From NCBI GenBank assembly GCA_019456165.1, contig VRUJ01000033.1:1-47153 (forward strand): DNA of 47,153 bases, in the 5' to 3' direction. Under the pieces are notes generated by a model that did no database searches, had not been told where the DNA came from, and was given only the letters and a program-made list of their open reading frames with translations. How positions within the stretch are numbered: position 1 is the first letter of the stretch; each line of letters starts with the position of its first letter. Positions 25,717-35,134 of this stretch are shown piece by piece. Origin of the DNA: Chloroflexota bacterium. Lineage in GTDB: Bacteria; Chloroflexota; Anaerolineae; Anaerolineales; UBA11579. A program made the position numbers and the translations under genes.

Positions 25717-27699
25717 CTATGCCCCCTGGGCATCACTCAACTTTTTACCGCTGACCTGTGGGCCTTTCCCGTCGACTTGCGCCTGGCGGCGGAACTGGCT
25801 CATATACAAGTCATAGTAAAAACTCTTGGCCGCCAACAAGCTCTCATGGTTGCCGCGCTCAACTATCTTGCCTTGGTCCAGCACAAGCACCTGGTCTGCG
25901 TTGCGAATCGTGCTCAGGCGATGGGCGATGACAAAGCTAGTCCTGCCGGCAAATAGTTTCTCAAGCGCCGCCTGGATCAAACGCTCGGTACGCGTATCCA
26001 CGCTGGATGTGGCTTCATCCAAGATGAGTATGCGCGGGTCCGCCAGAGCTGCACGCGCAATCGCCAGCAGCTGCCGCTGCCCTTGACTCAATCCTGTGCC
26101 GCGCTCTCCCAATTCAGTCTCATATTTTTGAGGTAAGCTCTCGATGAACGCATCCGCATGGGCCAGCTTTGCGGCCTCAACGACCTCATCATCTGTCGCA
26201 TCTGGCCGACCAAAGCGGATATTTTCCATGACAGTATCACTGAACAGAAAACTATCTTGCAATACCACCGCGATCTGTTTACGTAAGCTGGAAGCGGTCA
26301 CCTCGCGCACATCCATACCGTCAATTTTTATGGAACCTTGGGAAACATCATAAAATCGAGGGATCAGGTTGGCGATGGTTGTTTTTCCTGCCCCAGTGGG
26401 GCCGACAATTGCTACTGTATCACCAGGTTGCGTCTTAAAATCAATGCCATTTAACACTGGCTCACCAGCGACATATTCTGCCCAAACCCCTTCCAACTCA
26501 ACTAAACCTTTAATTTCGGGCATCTCGGAAGCGTTTGGAGCATCTTGTACATCTGGCACCACGTCCAGCAGACCGAAAATGCGCTCACCTCCAGCAATCG
26601 CATTCTGCACATTTGTCCAAAGCACCGAGATCTGCTGAACAGGTTGGTTAAACCTTTGCACGTAGGCCACAAAAGTGATTATCAAACCAAAGGACATTGT
26701 AGTACCTAAAAGATTATTTCCGCGGAGCAAGGCAACTCCACCCACAACCGTGACGAGCATCAATGCAACATACCCTAGCGCTTCTAGCGTTGGGGCGAGT
26801 GCGGCAGTGAAAGCCACAGCACGAATATTAGCGTCCCGGTTGGCAGCATTGGTCTCGCTAAAGGCGGCGATGTTCTCATCCTCCCTCGAAAAAGCCTGGG
26901 CTTCTCGCACTCCAGAAATGCTTTCTTGCAATTCTGCATTAACAGAACCCATTTCTAGGCGAGTGACCCGAAAAGCTTTGCGAGCCTGTTTAGAAAACCA
27001 GGAGGTTGCATAGAGCATAACGGGGACAATCGAAAGGGCAACCAGAGCATAGGGAACACTAGCTCGCAGCATATTGTTGGCCACCCAGATTATCAAAACT
27101 CCGCCGCTTAGCACTTGAACCAAGGCAAATGTCATGCCCTGCTGGATGGTATCAGCATCATTGGTTACCCGGCTCATGGTGTCGCCAGCTTCGTGCTCTA
27201 CGTGGTAACCGATGGATAAACGATTGATCTGTTCGAAGACCTCAACCCTAAGCGTCTTCAGCGCCTGCTGGCCAGACCAAACCATTTGGTAGAACATCAA
27301 TCCAGTGGCAACCGCTCCTAAGATAAATAATCCAGCAATGAGCAGCACTAAGCTCCCCAAACCCGAAAGGTAATCTGTTTCGGACCAATCACTTTGGGGA
27401 GAAGTATATGTGCAGTTGCTTTCAACGCCCTCACCTCCTGCTCCTAAAAATGCAGCGATGTCCGCATCATCCCCCGCGATTGCCTTCGCACCTGCAGGTG
27501 TCAGAAAGCAATCTACTGCCTGCCCCATTAACTCAGGCGCTTTCACCTGTGTCCAGGTGGCAACCAACATCAATATGAGCACAAATATATAACGCGCCCA
27601 ATAAGGTTTAAAATAAACAACAAAGCGTTTCAAGGTATCTGAAACTTTGGTCGCTTTAGAAGTTTCACCGCCAAAAATCCTATGAGGATCTCTAAACAT
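25717..27699 (-). CDS. ABC exporter half-transporter, catalytically intact subunit
   Basis: The 660-residue protein joins a six-helix ABC_membrane domain (about 30-350) to an ATPase domain: Walker A GPTGAGKTT (433-441), signature LSQGQ (537-541, altered from LSGGQ), Walker B ILILD with catalytic Glu562, and H-loop His593. The loop after the first helix carries an insert of about 50 residues (about 60-110) with two cysteines, unusual for this family. The ATG at 27699 uses an AGGAGG embedded in the last codons of the upstream gene, so the two are coupled. Known relatives such as TM287/288 and BmrCD export drugs or lipids. Confidence 0.93.
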   Translation of the reverse strand: MFRDPHRIFGGETSKATKVSDTLKRFVVYFKPYWARYIFVLILMLVATWTQVKAPELMGQAVDCFLTPAGAKAIAGDDADIAAFLGAGGEGVESNCTYTSPQSDWSETDYLSGLGSLVLLIAGLFILGAVATGLMFYQMVWSGQQALKTLRVEVFEQINRLSIGYHVEHEAGDTMSRVTNDADTIQQGMTFALVQVLSGGVLIIWVANNMLRASVPYALVALSIVPVMLYATSWFSKQARKAFRVTRLEMGSVNAELQESISGVREAQAFSREDENIAAFSETNAANRDANIRAVAFTAALAPTLEALGYVALMLVTVVGGVALLRGNNLLGTTMSFGLIITFVAYVQRFNQPVQQISVLWTNVQNAIAGGERIFGLLDVVPDVQDAPNASEMPEIKGLVELEGVWAEYVAGEPVLNGIDFKTQPGDTVAIVGPTGAGKTTIANLIPRFYDVSQGSIKIDGMDVREVTASSLRKQIAVVLQDSFLFSDTVMENIRFGRPDATDDEVVEAAKLAHADAFIESLPQKYETELGERGTGLSQGQRQLLAIARAALADPRILILDEATSSVDTRTERLIQAALEKLFAGRTSFVIAHRLSTIRNADQVLVLDQGKIVERGNHESLLAAKSFYYDLYMSQFRRQAQVDGKGPQVSGKKLSDAQGA

Positions 27700-27700
27700 A

Positions 27701-29677
27701 TTAAACCTCCTGGCCTGTTGGAAGCGCCGGGGTCAGTGCGTCCATCGCTTCGGTATCTTCAACTAATTGTGAGTGATAGATCTCGCTGTATATCTCGCTC
27801 GATTCAAGCAATTCCTCGTGGTTCCCAGATGCCGCGATCTGGCCTTTATCCAGGACAAGGATCTGATCTGCATTCAGCACAGTACTTATCCGTTGAGCGA
27901 TCACCACACTGGTGCGGCCAACCATCAAACGATCCAACGCTTGCTGAATTTCAAATTCAGTTTGCAGATCAACACTGGAGGTTGAGTCATCCAGGATCAA
28001 AATACGAGGATCCATGAGCAAAGCCCGCGCAATAGCAACGCGTTGTTTTTGTCCTCCTGATAGAGTTGAACCACGCTCTCCTACCGCTGTTTCATAACCA
28101 TCCGGGAAATCCATGATGAAATCGTGAGCTGCCGCAGCTTTGGCAGCTTCAATCACCTCTTCCATCGAGGCGGTTGGGCGGCCAAAAGCAATGTTGTCCC
28201 TGATCGTGCCGCTGAACAAAGTTGTTTCTTGCAGCACAATTCCGATTTGTTCGCGCAGCGAATCCAAGGTGGTATGCCGGATATCATGTCCGTCAATCAA
28301 AACTTTTCCTTCTGTGGGGTCATAGAAGCGTGGTATCAGGTTTATAACAGTTGATTTACCAGATCCAGTCATGCCTAAAAGCGCCATGGTCCGTCCTGCT
28401 TTAACTTTAAAATTCACTTTGGTTAAAACTGGAGCATCACTCCCAAAATAGCGGAATGTGACCTCTTCAAAAGTTACATCTCCATTAATTTTAGGCAGTG
28501 GCTGGGCATCAGGTTCTTCAGCAACGTCACTCTGTGCATCCAGGATTTCAAATATACGGGATGCAGAAGCGGAAGCCTGGGCCATTTGCGTAATAATGAA
28601 TCCTAGCTGACCGACAGGAATAAAGACAAATATCAAGTAGAGACTAAATTTCTGATATTCACCCAGAGTCAAGGTGCCCGCGATGATCTGGCCACCGCCA
28701 TAATATAGTATTACAGCTTGTCCCAAGTTTGCCAATAAGAACAACAATGGCATCAGGAAAGTCATCATGCGCATGACTCTAATCATTCGATCCAGGAAAT
28801 CATCAGCAGCTTTATCAAATCGAGCCAATTGCTGTTCCTCTCTATTGAATGCCTTTACAACTTTTATTCCGGCTAGATTTTCTTGCAATATGGAATTCAT
28901 CGCGGAGAGTTTCTTTTGGACCTTCTCAAACATCGGCCGGGCCACCATTCCAAAGATCATGAACATCACAATTGCAATAGGCAAGATCGGCATAATCGCA
29001 AACGTAAGGCGCGCATTAGTAAAGAATAATATTACCAAGGTACCCGTCAACAATACGAGGGATTGAGCAGCCATCAAAAGACCTTGCCCAATAAATGTGC
29101 GCACTTTCTCGACATCGTCGGTTGCCCGGATCATCAATTGACCTGTACGATGACTATCGTGGTAGCTAAATGAGAGGCGTTGTATCTTGGCAAACAAATC
29201 ATTTCTTAGGTCAAATGAAATGCTTTGCGATACCCGCTCACCCATATATGATTGGGTGAATGCAAATACACCCCGAAATATGGCAATGACGATAATTACT
29301 CCCCCTACCCAAATCAAAGCGTTCACCGCGCCATCACTATTGGCAGTAACCTCTTCCAAGGTGAGGCCGAGGCGATCGAGCGCGACGCTCTGGAACTGTG
29401 CAGGAATCGCCAAAACCCGGCCTGCCACATAACCATCCACAACAGTGTCAATCACGTTCTGAATCATTTGTGGGACTCCAACCTGAGCTAGAGTTGCGAT
29501 GATTAATGCCCCGTAGGCAAATATGGCTTCTTTCCGATAATGGCCCAGGTAACGGATGGCGCGCCCCAAGCTGCCCATTGAAGGGCGCTGGCGCATACCG
29601 CCATGCCCTGCCCCCATCTCAGTTTTATTGCTGTCTCCCGTTCCCTCTTGCATTCTCTTACGCATTCCTCTTTTCAT
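27701..29677 (-). CDS. ABC exporter half-transporter, subunit with degenerate ATPase residues
   Basis: About 658 residues, with an N-terminal Gly/Met-rich extension of about 35, six transmembrane helices and an ATPase domain. Walker A (GMTGSGKST) and signature (LSGGQ) are canonical, but Walker B reads ILILDDSTSS (Asp replaces the catalytic Glu) and the H-loop reads IAQRIST (Gln replaces His). These changes are typical of one half of heterodimeric exporters. Paired with LSQGQ of the other half, they give one inactive site, while its own LSGGQ completes the active one. I take ATG 29677; a GTG at 29683 overlaps the marR stop. Confidence 0.93.
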   Translation of the reverse strand: MKRGMRKRMQEGTGDSNKTEMGAGHGGMRQRPSMGSLGRAIRYLGHYRKEAIFAYGALIIATLAQVGVPQMIQNVIDTVVDGYVAGRVLAIPAQFQSVALDRLGLTLEEVTANSDGAVNALIWVGGVIIVIAIFRGVFAFTQSYMGERVSQSISFDLRNDLFAKIQRLSFSYHDSHRTGQLMIRATDDVEKVRTFIGQGLLMAAQSLVLLTGTLVILFFTNARLTFAIMPILPIAIVMFMIFGMVARPMFEKVQKKLSAMNSILQENLAGIKVVKAFNREEQQLARFDKAADDFLDRMIRVMRMMTFLMPLLFLLANLGQAVILYYGGGQIIAGTLTLGEYQKFSLYLIFVFIPVGQLGFIITQMAQASASASRIFEILDAQSDVAEEPDAQPLPKINGDVTFEEVTFRYFGSDAPVLTKVNFKVKAGRTMALLGMTGSGKSTVINLIPRFYDPTEGKVLIDGHDIRHTTLDSLREQIGIVLQETTLFSGTIRDNIAFGRPTASMEEVIEAAKAAAAHDFIMDFPDGYETAVGERGSTLSGGQKQRVAIARALLMDPRILILDDSTSSVDLQTEFEIQQALDRLMVGRTSVVIAQRISTVLNADQILVLDKGQIAASGNHEELLESSEIYSEIYHSQLVEDTEAMDALTPALPTGQEV

Positions 29678-29679
29678 AT

Positions 29680-30162
29680 TCACATCCTATGTCCGAATAA
29701 TTCTGGAATTAATTCAGGGTCTTCCCCTAATTGATTGGCAGCCTCAACCATAGTATTTAATGATGCGGCCAAAGCTAATTGTTCATCATCTGAAAAAGTA
29801 GCAGTCAAATCATTGATCCATTCATTCTTAGCCATAAAACCTTCCTGAATCAATTCTTTACCAGCTTCGGTTAATGTCACGACTTTTACCCGCCTGTCTT
29901 CGAGGTCCTCGGATCGCTCCAGTAAATCCATTTGCACCAAGCGATCAACTAACTGGCTGGCTGCCGGGGTGGTAATTCCCAGCTCATTTCCAATGCTTGT
30001 AACCGGGCAATGCCCCTGGTTATAGATGCGCATCAATGCGCCGATCTGGGTACGAGATAAGCCTACTTCATTCATCCAGCGTGTAAAAGCCTGCATCGAG
30101 CGGCGCATAAAGACGTGCACCCATTCCGTTAACGCCTGATTGAATATTTTTGAATTTGGCAT
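29680..30162 (-). CDS. MarR-family transcriptional regulator
   Basis: The 160-residue product has the family's winged-helix core: VTSIGNELGITTPAASQLVD (HTH, about residues 54-73), the wing RSEDLEDRRVKVVTLTEAGK, and flanking dimerisation helices. It is the first gene of the ABC exporter operon, its stop codon next to the first exporter gene's start. A perfect 22-base palindrome directly upstream is a likely operator, so it probably represses its own operon and releases on binding an exported compound. Such MarR-ABC pairs are common. Confidence 0.92.
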   Translation of the reverse strand: MPNSKIFNQALTEWVHVFMRRSMQAFTRWMNEVGLSRTQIGALMRIYNQGHCPVTSIGNELGITTPAASQLVDRLVQMDLLERSEDLEDRRVKVVTLTEAGKELIQEGFMAKNEWINDLTATFSDDEQLALAASLNTMVEAANQLGEDPELIPELFGHRM

Positions 30163-30177
30163 AGTTAAATATCCTTA

Positions 30178-30199
30178 ATAGTTAACAAGGGTTAACTAT
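30178..30199. promoter_or_regulatory. MarR operator palindrome
   Basis: ATAGTTAAC-AAGG-GTTAACTAT is a perfect 9-bp inverted repeat with a 4-base spacer, 15 bases before the MarR start codon. A further half-site (ATAGTTAA) overlaps the start codon at about 30161-30168. The spacing fits a dimer of a winged-helix regulator. Confidence 0.72.
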
Positions 30200-30414
30200 A
30201 TCACGTACTTTAGGATTTATCCAGGAGATCTATCTTCCAAATATCATATTATGTTTACATTCCAATTGAAGTGAAATTATCATCTATATGGTTTGTACAG
30301 TGAGAATAGCAGAAATCATAAATCTTGTTTATAATATTGAAAAATAATTCAATCATGCAGTTTAATCACTCATTACCAAGTTAGCCCAAATCAGAGAAGA
30401 TGTAGACTCCTCCA

Positions 30415-31032
30415 ATGAGAGCTTCGATAAGAAAATCCCAGAAACGATTAACTAAAAAACTCTACATCTGGCGTCACCGTTATATCGATAAATTCATCTT
30501 CATACGTATAAATAAAACAGGGGGGAGCAGTATAAAAATGGCTCTAAAACTACCCCCTGGACATAGGACTGCTTTAGATTAAATTGAAGAAATTGGCCGC
30601 CAAGAATGGGATAGGAAATTTACCTTTACAGTAGTAAGGAACCCGTGGGATAAGGTTGTTTCACATTATCACTATCGCGTGAAGACCAATCAAACAGATT
30701 TAGGGATAAAGAAAATTGGATTTAATGAATGGGTAAGATTGACTTATGGCAATCAAAACCCCATCTATTACGACAACCCTAAGATGTTTATGCCCCAGTC
30801 TGATTGGATTATTGACCGTGATGGACTAATCTTGGTGGATTATGTTGGCCGTTTCGAAAATCTTAATAATGACTTCATAAAAATATGCAAGAAATTAGGA
30901 AAGACCGCTAGACTACCGCATATCAAAACCTCCAAACATAATCACTACAGAGATTATTATGATGAAGAGATTATCGAAATAGTAGCAAGGTGGTTTAATA
31001 GAGATATTAAAAATTTTGGGTATCGTTATTAA
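30415..31032 (+). pseudogene. Sulfotransferase gene with one in-frame stop
   Basis: Read through a TAA at 30580-30582, one frame of about 205 residues runs from the ATG at 30415 to the stop at 31030. Before the stop it contains INKTGGSSIK, the 5'-phosphosulfate loop; after it comes FTVVRNPWDKVVSHYHYR, the 3'-phosphate-binding segment of Sulfotransfer_2 proteins. The match on both sides shows that the stop is the only lesion visible. The part after the stop could start from internal codons, but would lack the PAPS loop. A recent loss of function is likely. Confidence 0.72.
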
Positions 31033-31114
31033 ATATATGTTTGCATCAAGTCAAGAGGAGCAATCGATCACAATTCCACTGCTCGCCTTTACCACAAGCC
31101 CACAAGAGGTCCCT

Positions 31115-31534
31115 ATGATCTTTACACAATGGTTCTTCAGAATAACCGGTGTCAGCATGATTGCCAACGGTCTGTGGATGGTATTTTCCGCCCTACCCTG
31201 GTTTACTCACATCCCTACCGACATGGCCGCCACGGGGAATCCCAACAGCCACCTGATTCATGACGTGGGCATCGCCTACATAGTTTTTGGCGTTGGCCTG
31301 GAATGGTGCGCCAGCAATTTAGAACGCTGCCGGCCGGCATATCTCGGCATCATGTTTTTTATGAGCGGACATGCCATCGGCCATGCGGTTGAGATCTTAG
31401 CAGGAGAGCTGCCCCCTTCCCACTGGTGGATCGATTTTCCGTTGGTGTTCCTACCTGGAATAATTCTGGCAGTATTGGCGCTGCCTCAAGTATGGAAAAA
31501 GGTGAAGAATGTTAAAGGATGGTTCATTAGATGA
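31115..31534 (+). CDS. Small four-helix membrane protein
   Basis: I choose the ATG at 31115 (MIFTQWFFRITGVSMIANGL; AAGAGGT 6 bases upstream); a longer frame from 31016 is in the previous gene's region. The 139-residue product has four hydrophobic helices, several His residues (LIHDVG, GHAIGHAVE) and a Trp-rich final loop (PPSHWWIDFPLVFLPG). The His pairs may bind metal or heme, but this is only suggestive. It overlaps the start of the serine hydrolase gene by 26 bases, so the two are likely coupled. Confidence 0.62.
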   Translation: MIFTQWFFRITGVSMIANGLWMVFSALPWFTHIPTDMAATGNPNSHLIHDVGIAYIVFGVGLEWCASNLERCRPAYLGIMFFMSGHAIGHAVEILAGELPPSHWWIDFPLVFLPGIILAVLALPQVWKKVKNVKGWFIR

Positions 31535-32630
31535 GATAGGGGTAGATAAAAACAGATTACTAGAAATTGAAAAATTGCTGGAAAACTGGGTAAAAGCGGG
31601 CGAAACCCATACTATTCTCAGTTTGGTGGCGCATAATGGCGTGATATTCCATCACAAAGCCTATGGGCGCATGGAAAAGGAGGCTAAATCTCCCAAGACA
31701 AAAGTAAACTCGATCTTCGCACTTGTCTCCATCTCAAAAACTTTCACCGCTGTTGCTGTCATGCGGTTGTATGAAAAAGGCAAAATAGATTTAAAGTCAC
31801 CAGTATGCGAGTACATCCCCGAATTTAGTAAACATGGCAAAGAGAAGATCCTAGTCCGTCACGTTCTCAATCACTCATCTGGCATGAGGGATGGTGATAC
31901 AAATAAAATTGCCGATAATCAATGGGGAAAAGTTGATCTGCCTCCGTTGGAAGAAAGCATGGTCCGGCTAGATCAAGAGGGATTGCAATTCATCTATGAA
32001 ACCAAACCTGATTCAGCTCCCGACAAAGTATTCATATACAACAGTTATATGTATGTTGTGTTGGGAGAACTTGTCCGGCGAGTAAGCGGCAAATCATTTG
32101 ATGATTTTACCAGGTCTCAAATATTTAAACCTCTGGGGATGAAGGATACTTATTTTGCATTACCGCAGGCATTACACGATAGAGTTGCTGATCGTGTCGG
32201 AGCAAAAGAAGGCTTCCCACTAGCAGATGGCTTGAGTCACCCAGGTCCCCCGTGTTGCGCTTTCTCCACAACCTATGATATGGGGATTTTTGGGCAGATG
32301 CTTTTGCAAAATGGAATGCACGGCAGCAAACAATTCCTAAAACCTGAGACCATTGCTTTAATGAAGAATGATAACTCCGGGCATTTACCTAAGGCCGAAG
32401 GTACACCACCCCTTATAAATTATGGATATGGTCTGTTTAATACTAATTACTTGTGGGAAAAGTCGCCAGAAAGCATATCAAATAAGGTCTTTGGGAATAC
32501 AGGTGGGAGCGGTTCAATATTATGGGTAGACCCAGAGAATCAAATGGTTGGCATTTTTTGGTTTCCCGAGCATGAAAAAATTCGTCCCTGGGAGATTTTT
32601 ATCAGTAAAATAACGTCTTTATTTGATTGA
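31509..32630 (+). CDS. Serine hydrolase of the beta-lactamase/esterase family
   Basis: The 373-residue protein has the class C-like serine-hydrolase motifs: Ser74-x-x-Lys77 (SISK), a Tyr177-Asn-Ser motif where Tyr-Ser-Asn is usual (FIYNSYMY), and a late GNTGGSGS in place of HTG/KTG. No signal peptide is seen, so it probably acts in the cytoplasm, which suits EstB-like esterases or peptidases more than a beta-lactamase. It starts within the upstream membrane-protein gene (26-base overlap). Confidence 0.85.
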   Translation: MLKDGSLDEIGVDKNRLLEIEKLLENWVKAGETHTILSLVAHNGVIFHHKAYGRMEKEAKSPKTKVNSIFALVSISKTFTAVAVMRLYEKGKIDLKSPVCEYIPEFSKHGKEKILVRHVLNHSSGMRDGDTNKIADNQWGKVDLPPLEESMVRLDQEGLQFIYETKPDSAPDKVFIYNSYMYVVLGELVRRVSGKSFDDFTRSQIFKPLGMKDTYFALPQALHDRVADRVGAKEGFPLADGLSHPGPPCCAFSTTYDMGIFGQMLLQNGMHGSKQFLKPETIALMKNDNSGHLPKAEGTPPLINYGYGLFNTNYLWEKSPESISNKVFGNTGGSGSILWVDPENQMVGIFWFPEHEKIRPWEIFISKITSLFD

Positions 32631-32801
32631 GTTCATGATCTACGATTGAAATTCCCTTGCAAGGCGGTGAGTAGGTTTGCATTCGATAAAACCATAATAC
32701 CAGACGGCTGGCTCCACAATTTTAAACTGAAAAGAGTTTTCAAGGGGAGGTCAAAATCCAATTAGATACTTATTAAAAAAAAAATTAAAGAACGGAAAAG
32801 A

Positions 32802-33023
32802 ATGAATCATCAATCAGGAAAATTCATCAAAGCAATCCGAATTGCTTTAAAAGCAGGTTCTCTTAAGCAAACGTTCAGAGCAGAAGATGTAAAGAAAGCT
32901 GTCCCAGGTTTCGCCAACAAAACTTACAATGCATTTCTTCCCAAACATCGCCGAGGGAATCCTGGCCAAAATACTGAGTTGTTTGAACGCATAAGTCTTG
33001 GATTGTATCGGTTAATCAGATAG
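32802..33023 (+). CDS. Small conserved-looking protein, winged-helix-like
   Basis: The 73-residue product (ATG preceded by CGGAAAAGA) reads as helix (GKFIKAIRIALKAGS), a basic turn (FRAEDVKKAVPGFANKTY), then FLPKHRRGNPGQNTELFERISLGLYRL. The pattern of FRxxDVxxxxPG, KHRxGNPG and FxRxSxGxYRL recurs in small bacterial proteins I have seen but cannot name. It resembles a short winged helix. No neighbours on its strand. Confidence 0.55.
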   Translation: MNHQSGKFIKAIRIALKAGSLKQTFRAEDVKKAVPGFANKTYNAFLPKHRRGNPGQNTELFERISLGLYRLIR

Positions 33024-33058
33024 TTTCGTAAAGTTTCCGCATCACCCGACACCCTCAA

Positions 33059-34522
33059 TCAATTGTCTGATTCATCCTCATTCAACCCGGCCAACTCCTT
33101 TGCCATATCCTTCTTCTCTTCCAGGTTGGCCAGCCTCGCTACCATTACCCTCTGCGCTTGGACTGGGCCTGCGCCGTGCCATGTTCCGGGTCCATGCTGA
33201 CCGGCTATCCAGTGTTGAAGGAACTTTGTGATTCGCAATCTCTTTTCAGCAGGTACGGTCGTCTTAAAGAACTTCTCCATATATTCCATAGTTTCAGGGT
33301 TCTTCAACTCCCTCTCCGAAGGCATAGTTACCACCAACCCCCCTGCTAAGTCCCCTGCTATTTTCATCATCTCCCAGAATCCATTAGCAATATTAAGTTT
33401 AGCAACATTCCCAAACATATCATCCGGTAAGAAAACCCCGGATCCCTCTGGTTCTTCGGTCCCTTCCACCGCAGAGGCTAAAGTACACGCCCTCGCCGTC
33501 TCGCTAATAGCGATCATGTCTGTAATCTTCTCCCTGACGTGTGCGACTTTACTCAAACCGGCATATTCCACGAGAAGCTGGGTGGCGCCTATTAGAAGGT
33601 CGGCGAAGCCGACCTTACAAGCTCCACCGCAGTTCATGCGATGAATCTTGGCGAAACGCGCTACCAGTTGTCGAGTATATTTGACCTCTCCGCACATGAA
33701 GACTCTTTCCCAGGGAACGAAAACATCGTCAAAAACCATCAGGGCGGTTTCCCTCTGTCCGTATACAGGATTTCCCAGCTCATGGATGTCCTCGGCCATA
33801 TTCCTTTCGGCTGTATACGGGGTATACTGGCAAATATAGGTGATGCCTTTAGCCCCATTAGGGACGGCGAAGGCGACGGCAAATTCCTCTTCACCCTCCC
33901 TCAAAGCTTGCCCAGGGATGACGAAAGTCTCATTGGCAGCTATCGCTCCACTTTGATTGACCTTTGCACCTCTGACAACTATCCCATCCTTCCTCTTCTC
34001 GGAAACATGGACATATACATCTGGATCCTCTTGTCCACCAGGTCTTTTGCTTCTGTCACCCTTGGCATCGGTCATTGCACCGCTGCAGGCCAAGTCATTT
34101 TTCTGGAGGTATTTCAAGTACTCGTTAAATCTTTCATTGTAGTCAGTGGAGAGATCCCTATCCATTTCCCAGGTAACACTCGCCATAGTGTTGATAGCAT
34201 CACAGCCTACACACCGGTAGTTACAAGTACCCACTTTTTGGGCAGTTAATTGGGCCATATCCGCCCGTTTCCGCAAGTCAGCTATACTTCCATTTACATG
34301 TAAGGATCTATTTATTTTCTCGTCGATAAGATGAGATTGCGCCGTCATTGTGGCTTCGAATGTTGGGTCCATGGCAAGTTCATACATCTTAGCGGTGGCA
34401 TCGATAACGGATTTGGTGGTCGGGTTTTTAAATAAATCCTTGATCCTCTTTCCACCTTGGTGGATTTTTGGGTCTTGGTTTTTGACGCTTTCCACGTACT
34501 CTTCAGCCGATTTAATAGCCAT
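33059..34522 (-). CDS. abfD: 4-hydroxybutyryl-CoA dehydratase / vinylacetyl-CoA delta-isomerase
   Basis: The 487-residue flavoprotein belongs to the 4-hydroxyphenylacetate 3-hydroxylase/acyl-CoA dehydrogenase-like family. Cys100 and Cys104 (GTCNYRCVGC) match the cluster ligands Cys99 and Cys103 of the Clostridium aminobutyricum enzyme, and the HRMNCGGACKVG segment supplies the His and third Cys. The radical enzyme dehydrates 4-hydroxybutyryl-CoA to crotonyl-CoA, as in aminobutyrate fermentation or in the 3-hydroxypropionate/4-hydroxybutyrate cycle. Start: AAGGAG nine bases before ATG. A downstream partner (thioesterase, succinate semialdehyde dehydrogenase) is not in the window; the ADP-forming acyl-CoA synthetase at 14370 might supply CoA esters, but this is speculation. 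Confidence 0.92.
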   Translation of the reverse strand: MAIKSAEEYVESVKNQDPKIHQGGKRIKDLFKNPTTKSVIDATAKMYELAMDPTFEATMTAQSHLIDEKINRSLHVNGSIADLRKRADMAQLTAQKVGTCNYRCVGCDAINTMASVTWEMDRDLSTDYNERFNEYLKYLQKNDLACSGAMTDAKGDRSKRPGGQEDPDVYVHVSEKRKDGIVVRGAKVNQSGAIAANETFVIPGQALREGEEEFAVAFAVPNGAKGITYICQYTPYTAERNMAEDIHELGNPVYGQRETALMVFDDVFVPWERVFMCGEVKYTRQLVARFAKIHRMNCGGACKVGFADLLIGATQLLVEYAGLSKVAHVREKITDMIAISETARACTLASAVEGTEEPEGSGVFLPDDMFGNVAKLNIANGFWEMMKIAGDLAGGLVVTMPSERELKNPETMEYMEKFFKTTVPAEKRLRITKFLQHWIAGQHGPGTWHGAGPVQAQRVMVARLANLEEKKDMAKELAGLNEDESDN

Positions 34523-34836
34523 TTCAAAATTCTCCTTCTTGAATCAGGTTTCAAGTATGAATTCCATATTTCTCTCTTCCCACGTTTTGTAACTTACGGG
34601 GAATGTAAAGCTTTGTCCTAAGCAGCGCTTTACTTCTAAAGGCTTCGCTAGCAGCGGCCAAACGGTAAGGATAACCAGTGCTTCCTCGGAGAAAAATTAA
34701 GCAAGACATTCTACACGCTTTAACCCTTGGTCAACTTCGTTCAATTAGATTGTAATCTAATCCAGAATATATGCGCAGGTTGTTGCGAGAGTTCACATAT
34801 TTGCAGGTCGACTGATTGAGAACGCTCAAACATCTT
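34523..34836. other. Upstream region of the dehydratase gene
   Basis: No gene seen in about 310 bases. It holds a perfect palindrome listed separately and the promoter of the dehydratase gene. Confidence 0.5.
34745..34762. promoter_or_regulatory. Palindromic operator candidate
   Basis: ATTAGATT-GT-AATCTAAT is a perfect 8-bp inverted repeat with a 2-base spacer, about 220 bases before the dehydratase start. The size suits a TetR- or FadR-like dimer. No regulator gene is adjacent. Confidence 0.45.
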
Positions 34837-35085
34837 TCATCGTCTGAGAAGAATGGCTATCAAAGTACCCAGTGTAGTATAGACGAGTACGTGGACAACC
34901 AACACGCCCAGATGAAGTCCGATCAATTCTTGGTGGGCAATTCCGGCAAATAGGTCACCCCATTCCCACAGCACATTCGAAAGGAGTGGAAAAGTCAAGT
35001 CGCTATGCCAGGCGATATGAAACAAACCGCCGATTGCAGCCCCAATCAGGCCGCCGCGCACCCGCCAGGTTTTCTTAATCGTCAT
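34837..35085 (-). CDS. Small membrane protein
   Basis: I choose the ATG at 35085 (MTIKKTWRVRGGLIGAAIGG; AAGGAA upstream) over a frame start 30 bases earlier. The 82-residue product has hydrophobic helices at about 10-24, 50-75 and a His-rich middle (FHIAWHSD, HQELIGLHLG, HVLVY). With the broken cupredoxin and the next membrane protein it makes a three-gene unit, suggesting metal or redox work in the membrane. Confidence 0.6.
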   Translation of the reverse strand: MTIKKTWRVRGGLIGAAIGGLFHIAWHSDLTFPLLSNVLWEWGDLFAGIAHQELIGLHLGVLVVHVLVYTTLGTLIAILLRR

Positions 35086-35134
35086 TGTTATTCCTTCATC
35101 ACTACCTATCATCATTGAACACCAACAGATGCAC

